Source: Ilyonectria destructans
Lineage: Eukaryota > Ascomycota > Sordariomycetes > Hypocreales > Nectriaceae
Direction: 5' to 3'
DNA length: 64,000 bases
Assembly (NCBI GenBank): GCA_020740775.1
Contig: JAHEWK010000004.1
Location: forward strand, 620,001-684,000
Shown: piece after piece, positions 33,885-44,252 of the stretch
How positions within the stretch are numbered: the stretch's first letter is position 1
Layout of the letters: every line of letters starts with the position of its first letter
Position numbers and translations under genes: made by a program
Notes under the pieces: model-generated
What the model saw: only the letters and a program-made list of their open reading frames with translations
What the model was told of the DNA's origin: nothing
Databases searched by the model: none

Positions 33885-35380
33885 GATGGCTCAAGTCCGT
33901 CGGTTCCAAGCTCTTGCGCACGGCGCACGCACAAAGGGGGCCCAATCGGGATCTCGGCTCGGTCTGTAAGTAGGTCGAGGTGCACGCCGTCTCGTAAGCG
34001 TGATCGTGGTTCGCGAGTTGGTTGTTGGAGGTGGACGTCGTTACAACTATCAGACAAAGGATGGATTGATTGAGATAGCTTTGGTGACAATGGATGACCT
34101 TGTCTTTTGGTCTAGGAAGGAAGAAAGCTAGCTATTTATACCTAGGGTCATCATATATTAGGGTTAGTCTTCAATTCACCTCGTTGAGCAACACAATGCT
34201 CGTTGATTGTATAGTCTCTGACCCTTCGGACCTCTGACCTTTCTGGAATCCAGATCCTAAATATATTGCTAGAGTTGTATCCGACCAGATATCCTATTTC
34301 TGTATGGGCATATGTCTTCAGGAACTATTTCTGAGTGCCCTGTAGGGCTTCCTTAGTCAGAGGATACAATCTACAGCTATAGGCTTTAAGATGCGTTAGG
34401 TCCGGCTGTTGGGAGTCATAGCTAGTGTCTCGGTTATTATCCTTGAGCCAGTCAAGCAGCCGTTGTCCCGGCTGATCCGGCTGATCTAGCTGATCTAACT
34501 GATCTTGCGGCTGCTGTTGGGGTGATCTGTTGTGCAGATAAACAGCTGTCTTCCAAGCCTCGGACTAGAGGTTATCTGGAAGATTAGCTCATATCATTAT
34601 AGTGCGAGCCTTCTGAGGTTAAATACCTGTAACTTCCACTGAAATTGCTATCGCAGCCTAAATGGGCTACCCTTACGCAACTAAGTGAGGTCGACCGTTC
34701 GAACCCTGCACATATCAAGCCAGGTACAGCCACACAATCACATAGAGCAACGCACACAGAGTACAGCCTGCCTCTCAACACTAGAAGATTCAGATCACCT
34801 CACGCCAACATTCGCTAATCTGGGGGGGGCATGTCACATATAATATAGGCCTCCGTTATACTACGCATTAGCGGAGTGTTCGTTCCACTTTTGCTGTAGC
34901 CGTCAATGCGATACCGTATCTGGGCCGAGGACTTAGATGGTGCACGTGGTACAGTTGCTGGCTCTGGATGTTCTGCGATGCTACGTAGAGTGTTTGTGCT
35001 TACAACTCAGGCTCGGTTATGGAGAACTGTTTCAAACAGAACTGACGGCTACGGTTTCGAAAACTCAACTGTGATTCACGGTTACACCTTTATCCCTAAA
35101 TTTCAAGGCCGCAAGAATAACCTGGGAGATGCGCATCTGGTGCGACTTCTGAGTTCAGGCTTCCTCCACCTAACGGGGTTATCCTGCACGACATAATAAG
35201 CGGGCCGGGTTTCAACCAATCAAATTGCGAAAGCGCCTGCATATGCACACCGGTTCTGGCATATACTGCTTAGGCCGATTTGCCTTCCATACCTCTCACA
35301 ATTCCTTCACTTCCTCACACTTCAGAACTAGGATTGAACAACAATATTGACACCTGCCATCCAGAAAAATATCAACAAAA
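33885..35380. other. Decayed, repeat-bearing intergenic region
   Basis: About 1.5 kb with no supported gene. The part nearest the lectin fragment may be its copied 5' leader. Past 34,130 the DNA is AT-rich with a tetrad of ~10 bp repeats at 34,471-34,506. A B-box-like ttcgaaccc at about 34,699 does not sit in a tRNA fold. Confidence 0.4.
34471..34506. repeat. Tandem repeat, unit about 10 bp (gctgatc core)
   Basis: Four consecutive diverged copies of a gctgatcygg-like unit in the AT-rich stretch before the histone-like gene. Confidence 0.7.
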
Positions 35381-35858
35381 ATGGCGAGATTTGTGGCTTA
35401 TCGCGAGACTGTTAACGGCCGAACCAAGGTCACTATTGGCGGAGCCAAGATCATGAGGCGTTAGAAGCCCGGCAGTACGTTTTCTACATCATGCACGAGG
35501 AACTCATGCTAATCTTCATAGTGGATTTGGCTCCTCCCAAGTCTCAGCTCCAGATTCGTGAGGAGAAGTTGAAGCGCGATCTGGATGCCCTTTTCAAGCT
35601 TATCATCAATGAAATCGCCGACAAGCTGCTGCCTGGTGCTCGCCTGGACCCTGAAGCGCTCGCTACTCTGAGAGAATCCGCCGATGACTTTGTGTGGCGC
35701 CTTTTTGGTTGTAAGTGGATCTTTCTGGCAATGAATTCTTGAATTAATCAATCGAAGCTGCCAAAATGGTGGCCGAGAGTAATGGGCATACCAATCTTAT
35801 GCCCGGAGATGTCGATCATGTCTGGAGAATCTGCATGATTTGGGGGCTCTACAAGTAG
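35381..35858 (+). CDS. Divergent histone H3-fold protein
   Basis: Exons 35381-35459, 35522-35710 and 35758-35858 encode 122 residues. From LFKLIINEIADKLLPGARLD through LATLRESADDFVWRLFG and on to the last helix, the product lines up with histone H3 helices alpha1-alpha3 without gaps, sharing the F, EIA, R, A, L, ES and LF positions. The H3 loop 2 and alpha3 (VTIQSKDIQLARRL) are matched by TNLMPGDVDHVWRI. The protein ends at almost the same place as H3. The N-terminal tail (MARFVAYRETVNGRTK) is not an H3 tail. Intron 1 uses GTTAGA (62 bp) to avoid an in-frame TAG at 35462; a stronger donor, GTACGT at 35475, would keep that TAG as codon 28, making the gene a pseudogene. Intron 2 ends in an unusual AAG. 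It could be a CENP-A-like or a specialised H3 variant, or another histone-fold partner. Confidence 0.6.
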
Positions 35859-36167
35859 TGGTTCACTCCTTTGAGGCTGTGAGTGACATATGCTTTCTAT
35901 CTTATCTTCTTTTGTTAATAAATGAGGCAGATACCCCAAATGCCATGAGTGCATCGCTTTGGACTGGAAGTAGGAGGTCTCGAATCCTACCGGATACATT
36001 GTCTGATAGGAACCGGCCAATTCGGCGATTAGTACATTTGATTGGTACAACCTTGGCGTATGGACGCACATTTTCACACCATGCAATTCATAGGTGGGAG
36101 CTTAACTCGAGTAGTTACGACAGCAATTTGAGATACTCCTCTCAATAAATCCATGTCTGTCTTATAA
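35859..36167. other. Intergenic
   Basis: Short convergent interval between the histone-like gene and the MFS gene. No gene seen. Confidence 0.4.
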
Positions 36168-38027
36168 TTACTTTTGAACAAAGTTCGCCGTGGCAATCCT
36201 CATTCGCTTGCCCAGCAACCACACCGGAATAGTAAGCAACGAGAAGATGCCCATCAACATGCCAAATATCCCAAAAGGCTCAGCCGCTCCGCGCTTTGTG
36301 ATCCAGTCACTGATAAAGAAGGTCCAGGCGAAGGCAATAATAGCTCGTAGAATTGTAACCACGACAAAACAATCGGCTGCAAGATGGCCGTAGCAGTCGA
36401 TGAGCTATTAGAGAATTTCGTTAGCGTCCATATAAAGTCTGGCATTAGATTACTCACGTAATTGAACCCTACTGAAGGAACTTGCATCAAGCCCATCGCT
36501 ATCATCGCATACCCAACTTGCAGACCAACCCACGTATTCTTGGAAGGATGTTCAGCACAGAAGCCGAAAATAAAGAAGCCACCTGTTGCGATCGCCAGGG
36601 TTGGGAACATGGTCGGCAGTCGACTCTCAGGCTCAGCAGCACCGTGCTCGCGCCTGGCGGATCTTTTCAACCTCGAGTCCACGACGGCGTACGCGTACAA
36701 AGCGCCGATGATCGACCCGATAAGGCCACCGATGTTAATAAGACCCGCGTTGCTCCCCCAGAGATATGGCGGCGCAGCGACCAGCTGAGGCCCAATCGTG
36801 GATACCGAAACGATTCCGCCGACGAGCCCTGCATAGTGCAGCGTCACCAACCAAGTCCCCGGGAGGAGGGCAGTGCGCCAGGGTTGGAGAAACTTCCCAA
36901 GGCAGTCTCCACGCGGCCGAGCGAATCCTAATGACTTGACATATGTGAATGGTTCGTACGTCTCAGCCGATTGTGTGGTTTCGATTTGAGTCAAGCCCGG
37001 CTTGTCCTCGCCGAGTGTCTCGTTGGCAGCAAAGGGTGATACAAACTCCCTGTCGTAAAGCGTCTCGGGAACTAAAAATAGAACTCCAAAGAAGCATGTC
37101 CCGGATAACGCGATGCCGACCCAAAAGATGTACTGCCACCCGAGGTTGAACCCGATGTATCCGCCGGCTATTCCGCCTATGAGCGGGCCTCCAGCTAGAA
37201 AGACTGTATAAATTGCCTTTTAGCCGTTAGCACCCAGAACTCACTTCAAAGATAAACGTGACGAAGGAGACTTACCATTGCTCGGCCGCGCTCATGCATG
37301 AAGAAGATCTCGCCGACCAGGGTTGGAGAAACAGTTTCGGACGCACCAGCACCGATGGCCTGGAAGACTCGCGCGGCTAACAGCGAGTTATAAGACGTCG
37401 CCAACCCGCACCATAGAGTGCAAAATGTCATTAGAAGTGTGGCGACGAGGAGAACCGGTCTTCGCCCAATAATGTTGGACAAAGGGACCCAAAGGATGTT
37501 GGAGGCTCCAAGAAACAAGGTGCTCGTCTATTCAGATATCTGGCGTTAGAGCTTGGACTATCTCTACCCTCCTGGACTCGGTATGTCATGAAAAATACGG
37601 GATTACTTGCCGAAATGAGGTATGTAAGCTCGGAAAACGGCCGGGTCGGAGGAACAATGCCATGGTATAGAAGCTGGAGGGCCGGGGCGATACTGGCGCT
37701 GAGAAAGTTTCCAGTAAAGGCAAAAAGAGAGGCAACGAGAAGTGCTGTAAACTTTCGCCAGGTCGGCCAATTCAGAGGATCTGCTGGGTCATTGGAGGGT
37801 TGGGGGAACTTGATCAACTCGGTCGATGATCCCACGTTCCGTTCATGCTCGCCTGATCTCGTAAGCTACGGTGATACACGAAGGAAGTCACGGTTTGCAC
37901 CGCCAGTGTTGAGATAAGAGAGAGTGGCAGGAAGGGTGGCCTTACGGATGATGAGGGCTGTCCCAGGTGGCTTCGCTTCATGAACTTCCGCCTTGCTCAG
38001 AGAGAAGGCAAATTTCCACGCGGACAT
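36168..38027 (-). CDS. MFS transporter, 12-TM fungal DHA1-like
   Basis: Five exons (38027-37946, 37852-37611, 37527-37276, 37216-36458, 36404-36168) give 523 residues. The N terminus (MSAWKFAFSLSKAEVHEAKPPG) and the NDPADPLNWPTWRK motif before span 1 are typical of fungal DHA1/HOL1-like carriers. Other visible elements are the loop 2-3 motif NIIGRRPVLL and RVFQAIGAGASETVSPT. Intron 2 has a GC donor (GCAAGT at 37610, after TCG) joined to TAG; only this keeps LTYLIS-TSTLFLGASN in frame. The others are GTAAGG, GTAAGT and GTGAGT. The family moves small molecules with protons across the plasma membrane; the substrate is unknown. Confidence 0.85.
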
Positions 38028-39983
38028 GATGGCGACGCGTATTGAATTCGGGGTGTGCGGCTCGGTGGAATGGTCAGAAGAGTTGAGGACCTTGAGGGCA
38101 AAGCATGGAGGCAAGGGCCAGGCAAAGGGGATTTTATCATGCTCTCGGCAATTCCCAACATCTGTCTACAGGGGGTATTGTCATGTGCACTAGAGAATAA
38201 ACTATTGATGGCGTGGAATACAATCCCCTCATTGGTTTCTGGGGAAGGCCAAGATCCCCCCACCGGAAGGGAAGTCGCTCAGCACGGGGAAGCTGAATCT
38301 GGGGAACCGGCAACCCTTCATCTGGTCTTGCAGACTTGGACGGATGTGGTTACATCTACCCCACAATTCCGGATGGAATAGCTCCCTGGTCTCAAAAATA
38401 CACAAGAGGTTATGGAGATGCCAATGGCGCCACGACACATTGGCTAGGGTGGCAGTTGGTTTCGGCAATTTCTGCACGTCTTATCGTTGGGATTGCTGCA
38501 AGAATAAAGCCTAACTGGTATTGCTGCCCCTACGAGAATCCTTTTCGGGAGGTTTGTCCCTTTTCCGTAATATTTGCTACCTCGGTTACGAATGATGACC
38601 GGAACCGCGGTCTGCGACATGTATTCGCGAATGCGGGTTGTCACAGCAGTGATACCTTTTTGCTCCTCCCCGGATATTCGGGAAATCCGAGCTTATTACA
38701 TAGTTACCATTATCTTCGTGTTATCGCTGGAATACTACCTGGTCCTTAGAATACCGTGAGAATAATACTGTCATGTAGATGGGCTGATCCTTGATTTGTC
38801 AATCACATGTGAGGCCCAGGCCCGACTCAGCCAGTTCGGTAGACCCGGCAAGGGAAGCTACTAAACGACAAATACCCGAAGATAGCCCTGGCCCGCTGTT
38901 ACTTTGTGATCAATCTGAGCACACGTTCGAATCTCATTTACCCCAGATGAGGCGCACGCTGGCCCGGTGGGCGGGACAATGGGCGGCACAACGCGGGGGT
39001 GGGGCCGTACACTAACAGCCACCTACCGCAAGGCCGTCATCTCTAACCGCGGCTGAGATGGACTTGGACTTGTTCATGTTCAGCTGGGCGCTAGGAAGCT
39101 GTCGCCTATTAGAAGCTGAGAATGCCACGTGGGTGACACTTGACGGTTCCCGTCGGTAATTCGCTTGCTTGACTGGGTGAACCGGCGATTCTCTACTTCA
39201 CGTGTGTGCCACCATGAGAGTGTTGCTGGGATATTTGAGGAGACTGGTCTTGTTAGTGTCTTAGTCATAATGACCCTGGTTGAGCATCTAGTTCTGGATG
39301 GTCGGTATGGAAGTTGATGAATTCGCTGTCGGCTTCCAAACCCTTGTCCTCCATCCATGTGACGTTGATTGACTCCTCCGGAAGACGTGGGGCCGGATCC
39401 AGGAGCTCAGGCTTGGCACAGCAATTTGCGGCCAAGGGGCAGCCACATAGAGTTTCCAGGCGTTCCGCTATGATTGAACCTGCAGCATGGAATATTAATG
39501 CCAAAAGCATTTGCATAGAGCGAAGCCTCAAATATGGATTCTTGGATTCACGACGTCCTTTCGAAGCTCGTCTCTTCACGGAATCCGTTCGCCGGGAGAT
39601 GGGCCGATAAGAACGGGGCGCTAATCCTCTTGGGGCTTTAGTCCTGAAAATCCAACCATGGATCGCTTGAGGCTCGCTCTCGCTCCGCTCCTTTTGTCAA
39701 CCAATTATGCATGGCTGCTCGTCCCTGAACATCTCGACAATCGACTGACGAGGCTGACTTTTCCTCATATCAAGCACCACGCACTGAGACAGCCAGCGCC
39801 TTGGAGATTGCCCGGGACTTGGTGTCTCTCATGCCGCACTGAAACGCAGGACGACGGACAGTTTCACAGGCATTGACGCTATGATATTACTAATGCCACA
39901 GCCGCCGACGAAGATATCGCCGCTGCTGATCTCCCTCCTCCCTCGCACCAGAGTCTGAGGCTCAGCGCCAAGATCTCGCCCAG
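38028..39983. other. Intergenic
   Basis: About 2 kb between divergent MFS and Zn2Cys6 genes. A minus-strand frame at 39,265-39,579 has several cysteines but no recognised domain. No gene is supported. Confidence 0.4.
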
Positions 39984-41399
39984 ATGCCCCCGCGCCAGTC
40001 CGCCGGCGAAGGCAATGGCTCGGGCGTATCATCCACCGCCGCCAAGCTGCGCCGCGCCCATCGAAAGTCGCGCAAGGGCTGCCTGGAGTGCAAGCGGCGA
40101 CACATCAAGTGCGATGAGACGCGCCCCGCGTGCAACAACTGCCTCGTGAGCGAGCGGGCATGCTCGTTCCTGGCGCCGGTCGGAGCCGCGCCCGAGGCCG
40201 CATCTTCGACCCAGCGCCAGCAACCTCCGGTGCCGGTCCGGCCCGCCTCCGCCTTGAGTCCGACCGGGAGCAGCTCTAGCTCCGGCGCCGTCCGTCCGCC
40301 CCCGGCCCTGAGCCAGCCACCTCCGATGCCGGTCCGGCCCGCCTCCACCCTGAGTCCGGCCGGGAGTAGCTCCAGCTCCGGTGCCGTCCGCCCGCCCCCG
40401 CCCCCGTCTGAGGGTCCATGGGCCGCCTTGTCCAAGATCCTCGAACACGCCAGGCCGCCTACGTTGCCGCCCATCAGGTCCTTTGCCTCCCCTCCCATGG
40501 CCATCTTCACCTCCAAGCACCTCATCCTCCTACACCACGCCAAGACGGGCATGGTTTTCAAACAGGAAATGATGGATACCCTCCTTGAAATTGCCATCAC
40601 TTGGGCCATCGAGGCTCCATACGTCCTTGACCAACTTCTCGCCATTTGCGCCGAGCACTACGCGCTATCCTCCCCAGAGAGCGCCGAAGTCTATCGCAGT
40701 ACCTCCCAAGAGCTCCAGACTCGCTCTCTAACATCCTTCAACCTCAGAACCCAAGGCCAGACACCCGAGGAGTCTAGCACGACGTATCTTCCCCGGTTCA
40801 TCTTTGCCTCCTTCGTCAGTATGAACATGATGTACCAGACGTTTGCTCAATACCGCAGCAGCTATCATGTCTTTATCGGACGATTCCTTGAGTGTATCCA
40901 TCTGCACCAGGGCGTGCGCACAGTCGTCCGCTCGGGGTTCCACACCTACCATGGCTCCGTTGCTCTGCATCCGTTTCTCTCCCAGTTCCAGGCAGCCACA
41001 GACGGGGTCAGCGGCAACGAGTGTGATGAACTTATCAAAGCCATTGATTCTTCCGATCTGAGCCCGACCACCGTAGCTGCCTGCAAAAGCGCAGCTGACA
41101 GTCTGCAATCTACCTTCAACATGTACGCCAACCTACCCAAAGACGACAACATCACCCACGCGGCGACAGCGTTTCCAGTCTTGTTGACCCCCGAATTCAT
41201 CGATGTGTTACGGAAGCACCGGCCAGAGGCCGTGCTCGTCTTGGCGTACTACGGCGTGTTGCTCCATCGACATCGCCGGTCTTGGATCATTGGCGATGCC
41301 GGTCAATTCTTAGTCCACCTCATTGCCGATCACCTGGGTAGTTTTTGGCAAGGGCCGATGCAGTGGCCTTTACAAGCACTAAGAGACGACGTGGACTGA
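39984..41399 (+). CDS. Zn2Cys6 transcription factor
   Basis: A single exon of 471 residues. After a basic stretch (RRAHRKSRKG), the zinc cluster CLECKRRHIKCDETRPACNNC and a final Cys occupies residues 33-60 with correct spacing. Residues 75-150 are a Pro/Ser linker made of two direct 32-residue repeats. The C-terminal two thirds is helical and ends in HRRSWIIGDAGQFLVHLIADHLG, a pattern seen in Upc2-like fungal C6 regulators. It is a nuclear DNA-binding regulator; targets are unknown. Its head-to-head position with the MFS carrier, about 2 kb apart, makes control of that carrier possible but unproven. Confidence 0.9.
   Translation: MPPRQSAGEGNGSGVSSTAAKLRRAHRKSRKGCLECKRRHIKCDETRPACNNCLVSERACSFLAPVGAAPEAASSTQRQQPPVPVRPASALSPTGSSSSSGAVRPPPALSQPPPMPVRPASTLSPAGSSSSSGAVRPPPPPSEGPWAALSKILEHARPPTLPPIRSFASPPMAIFTSKHLILLHHAKTGMVFKQEMMDTLLEIAITWAIEAPYVLDQLLAICAEHYALSSPESAEVYRSTSQELQTRSLTSFNLRTQGQTPEESSTTYLPRFIFASFVSMNMMYQTFAQYRSSYHVFIGRFLECIHLHQGVRTVVRSGFHTYHGSVALHPFLSQFQAATDGVSGNECDELIKAIDSSDLSPTTVAACKSAADSLQSTFNMYANLPKDDNITHAATAFPVLLTPEFIDVLRKHRPEAVLVLAYYGVLLHRHRRSWIIGDAGQFLVHLIADHLGSFWQGPMQWPLQALRDDVD
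40232..40405 (+). repeat. In-frame 96 bp tandem duplication in Zn2Cys6 gene
   Basis: The segment from 40,232 to 40,327 is repeated from 40,328 with few changes. It encodes two copies of PVRPAS-LSP-GSSSSSGAVRPPP (dashes mark variable residues). The unit is 32 codons, so the frame is kept. Confidence 0.85.
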
Positions 41400-42382
41400 A
41401 TAAGTAGCCGCTGAAGGCTATATCAACTATTATTGTCGTGGTCATAACCTGTCTAACAAGTTTAAACCGGACGCACTTGGGGGGATACTAAACCCGATTT
41501 GTACACGTTCCCCCCACATGTATCATGCCTGGAGTAACATGGTCCGATTCTGATATTTCGACCGGGCGCTTGCACTACTGCTGGGACTGAGGGCGGTTCA
41601 AGGACTGGGAACAAAGTTAAAGCTGTATGGCAACTGAAGTTCATTCATCCACTCTGATATGAAGGGCCGCAGCTGTGTGAGAGCTTCGCGGCCAGGGAAA
41701 TGGCGGAATCTCGCTCAAGTTGGCATGACCCGTCACAACCTCACGCCGTCTGAGAGCAAATTAACAGACAAGATGAAGAGTGGCGTTTATTTGGAACCAC
41801 CGTGTAAAAACTACTTAATTATGCACTACGTAATTGTCGTTTATCTTGCTGATAAATCGTTTAAAATGCGCTAGCTCTACCTACCATTGCGAGTTTTCCG
41901 TGACCTTGCGTTAAGTCAACCACATGGCCAACCGGGCTTCTAGTAGTTTCGAGATTGGAAATCATTTGTTTTCTTGCTCCCTCTGCATAGCAACTCGCTT
42001 TATGGCAGTTTGAGTTTAGTAAAATCTCCAAGCTTGAGGGCGGGGTTTTCTGGGGTGACTGGGATAGAGACTGGGGTAGAGCATTCCGACTAGCTCTTGG
42101 ATACTGAATCCTGCGAGCACTTTCGTATATGGGAGGTCGTTTTAGTACCTAGCTTTAGGGCGACACTTACCGAAGCTGGATATAACAAGGTCGCCTCGAA
42201 ATATACCGAAACTCAGCTACACAGGGTAATTGTTCCGCAAAAAACTAGTTGAATTATGTACTTGCCAAGGCCAAGTATACGGTTAATATGGCGCTAAATG
42301 GTACTTGGCCAGGATGGGTGGGGAGGAGGGCGCCTGCCAATCTATCAGACTACAGGTGGCAAAAATTAGATAAAGGCGAAGG
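41400..42382. other. Intergenic
   Basis: About 1 kb, moderately AT-rich; no gene supported. Confidence 0.4.
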
Positions 42383-42660
42383 TTGGGAAGCCAGTTACCT
42401 TTCAGGTTCACATCGAGGCGCCTCCGAAAACAGGCTTCATTGTGTCAACAGAATGGGACCTTTACGAGGTTGGAGAATTCACCCAGAAGAGCTTTGGCAA
42501 GATACGCCGGGTCGTCAATACTGAGATGACTTTTACCTGCAACGAGCCCGGCGTATACATTCTGGTTGTCAGGGTGGCATCCCAAAGGGACGGAGATGCG
42601 AAAACACAATTTGCTCAAGCGTTCAACCTTGGTAGAACTCGTGTTATAGTCACCGGTTAA
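42383..42660 (+). pseudogene. C-terminal fragment with PKD-like beta-sandwich
   Basis: An open frame preceded by a TAG reads KAKVGKPVTFQVHIEAPPKTG, then FIVSTEWDLYEVGEFTQ and EPGVYILVVRVASQRDGD, and ends after NLGRTRVIVTG. This resembles the PKD-like C-terminal module attached to some bacterial and fungal hydrolases. No N-terminal catalytic part is visible upstream, so it looks like a gene remnant. The identification rests on motif memory and is tentative. Confidence 0.45.
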
Positions 42661-44252
42661 AACAGGTGGAGGAAGCTAAAAGTCTGACTTTACTCTCCAG
42701 GTCCTTTGAGTAGCACCACAACACAGAAGGCACGTGGCTAGGCAATGGTGTACTTGGTGTCCTATTACCCACCCGGTGTCTGTCCGAATACCAGAGATTA
42801 TGAACACGCTGGATTACACGATTACGATGTATTTGGTAGTTGATAGTGTTGTTAGACTTCAATTTGTAGCTTGTTAACCATGTGCTGTAGTATTCGCGTT
42901 TCCACCGTACATGTTCAGCTGTTACTTATTACGTATGGATAGTTACCAAGAACGGATCATATTCGAACCAATAGCGCTGAAAGAGGGGGATCTAGAATAA
43001 ATAGATACTCAGTGCCATTCACGAATAATGCCATGACCGGCTACTTATTGGTAAATTGTGTACGTGTAGGTTTGACAAGGGCTCACCATCCATTTGCTAC
43101 TGTGGGGCTCCATACCCGTCCTCGCAGGGGTCGAACCGAAAAATGCTCAATTCAACAATGAAAATTTTGTCAGTATTACGGAGTTGTGACTAAAGCGACG
43201 GCCCAAGTTCAAGCACAATATCCATTGGTTCCTGCATGAAAGCAGGGATGCTTCAAGGGGTGGGGTGCACGCATCTATACGCGTATACACCGTCTAGACG
43301 CATACTTCATTGGTTCACTCTCTGGCTAATTAGCCCCGGAACGAGTGATGATGGTGGCGAGGGGAGTTTATAGTCTTATGAAGGGAAGACTACGAGTCGG
43401 GGCCTAACGGATAATAACGCCGGGGAATGTCGCTTCTCGGTCCGACCGGGATGGCCGCTAACCACGGATTCTCGCCCATCAACTCCACTTGCAACAATCC
43501 CCACGATCCCCAGACGAAGTTTTGTACCTACCCGAGTCCCTGCCAGCTTCGGCGAAGAACCCAGCTGTTTCTCAACTGATACGTCTTTTTCAGGCAAATT
43601 GATTGCAAGGCGGAGAGAGGCAACATTGGACAATGCGGCATTGTATGAACTATACACTGAGGAATTGCCCAACCTGAATCATCTTGCATCCGGAGTCCAA
43701 ACTCACTTTCCTGTGCAACCGTAAATGAAGGTAATCAACATCACCATCTAAAAGCATTTACGCTTTGCAAGTTTCTTCATCATATATTAAAACCTACAGT
43801 TTCAGCACTAGGAGGCCTTCTATTCCCTTTACCGAAGGGAAAGATCGCCATCCCTTGGAGGCCGGGGCTGGTGGCATTGAAGATGAAGACGTCAAGACCG
43901 AGGCCATCGTAGCAGACCGTCAAGCTGAACATAACCTCACCTTAAGCCAAATCGCTCCTTAGCATCCTATTCTGAGCTAGCGTTCTTTTTCATGGACCAT
44001 CGTAGTTTGCTCAACTTCAATTAACCGTACCTACGCTCTTGTGCAGGATGTAGTTCTGCCACCAACGCTTCACAATGTGTTCTTTCGTTCCATTTGCGGC
44101 CTTAGCCTCCTCGGGTACCTCCGATCTCGCCAGTGGACAATAATGCTTGTCTCATCAGTTTATTTCATGCGCTAAGTCTAAACAAATAATTGGCTAGGTG
44201 CTATGCTAAGTGTCACGAAACAATTCTTCGTCCACCAAGAGGTAAGAAACAG
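42661..44252. other. Intergenic
   Basis: About 1.6 kb; ORFs are short and without domain signal. A ggttcgacccctg motif on the minus strand near 43,125 is B-box-like but not part of a tRNA fold. Confidence 0.4.

Noticed and set aside
34680..34715. B-box-like ttcgaaccc motif, possible tRNA
   Set aside because: Flanking bases cannot form a T-arm or an acceptor stem; no A-box at the right distance.
35960..36000. Hairpin gtagga..tcctac around a tcgaat loop
   Set aside because: The loop is too long for a T-arm and no cloverleaf could be folded.
39265..39579. 104-codon minus-strand ORF with several cysteines
   Set aside because: No domain, no plausible splice partners; also open on the other strand by composition.
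43110..43140. Minus-strand ggttcgacccctg, possible tRNA B-box
   Set aside because: No pairing stem next to it, so not a tRNA.
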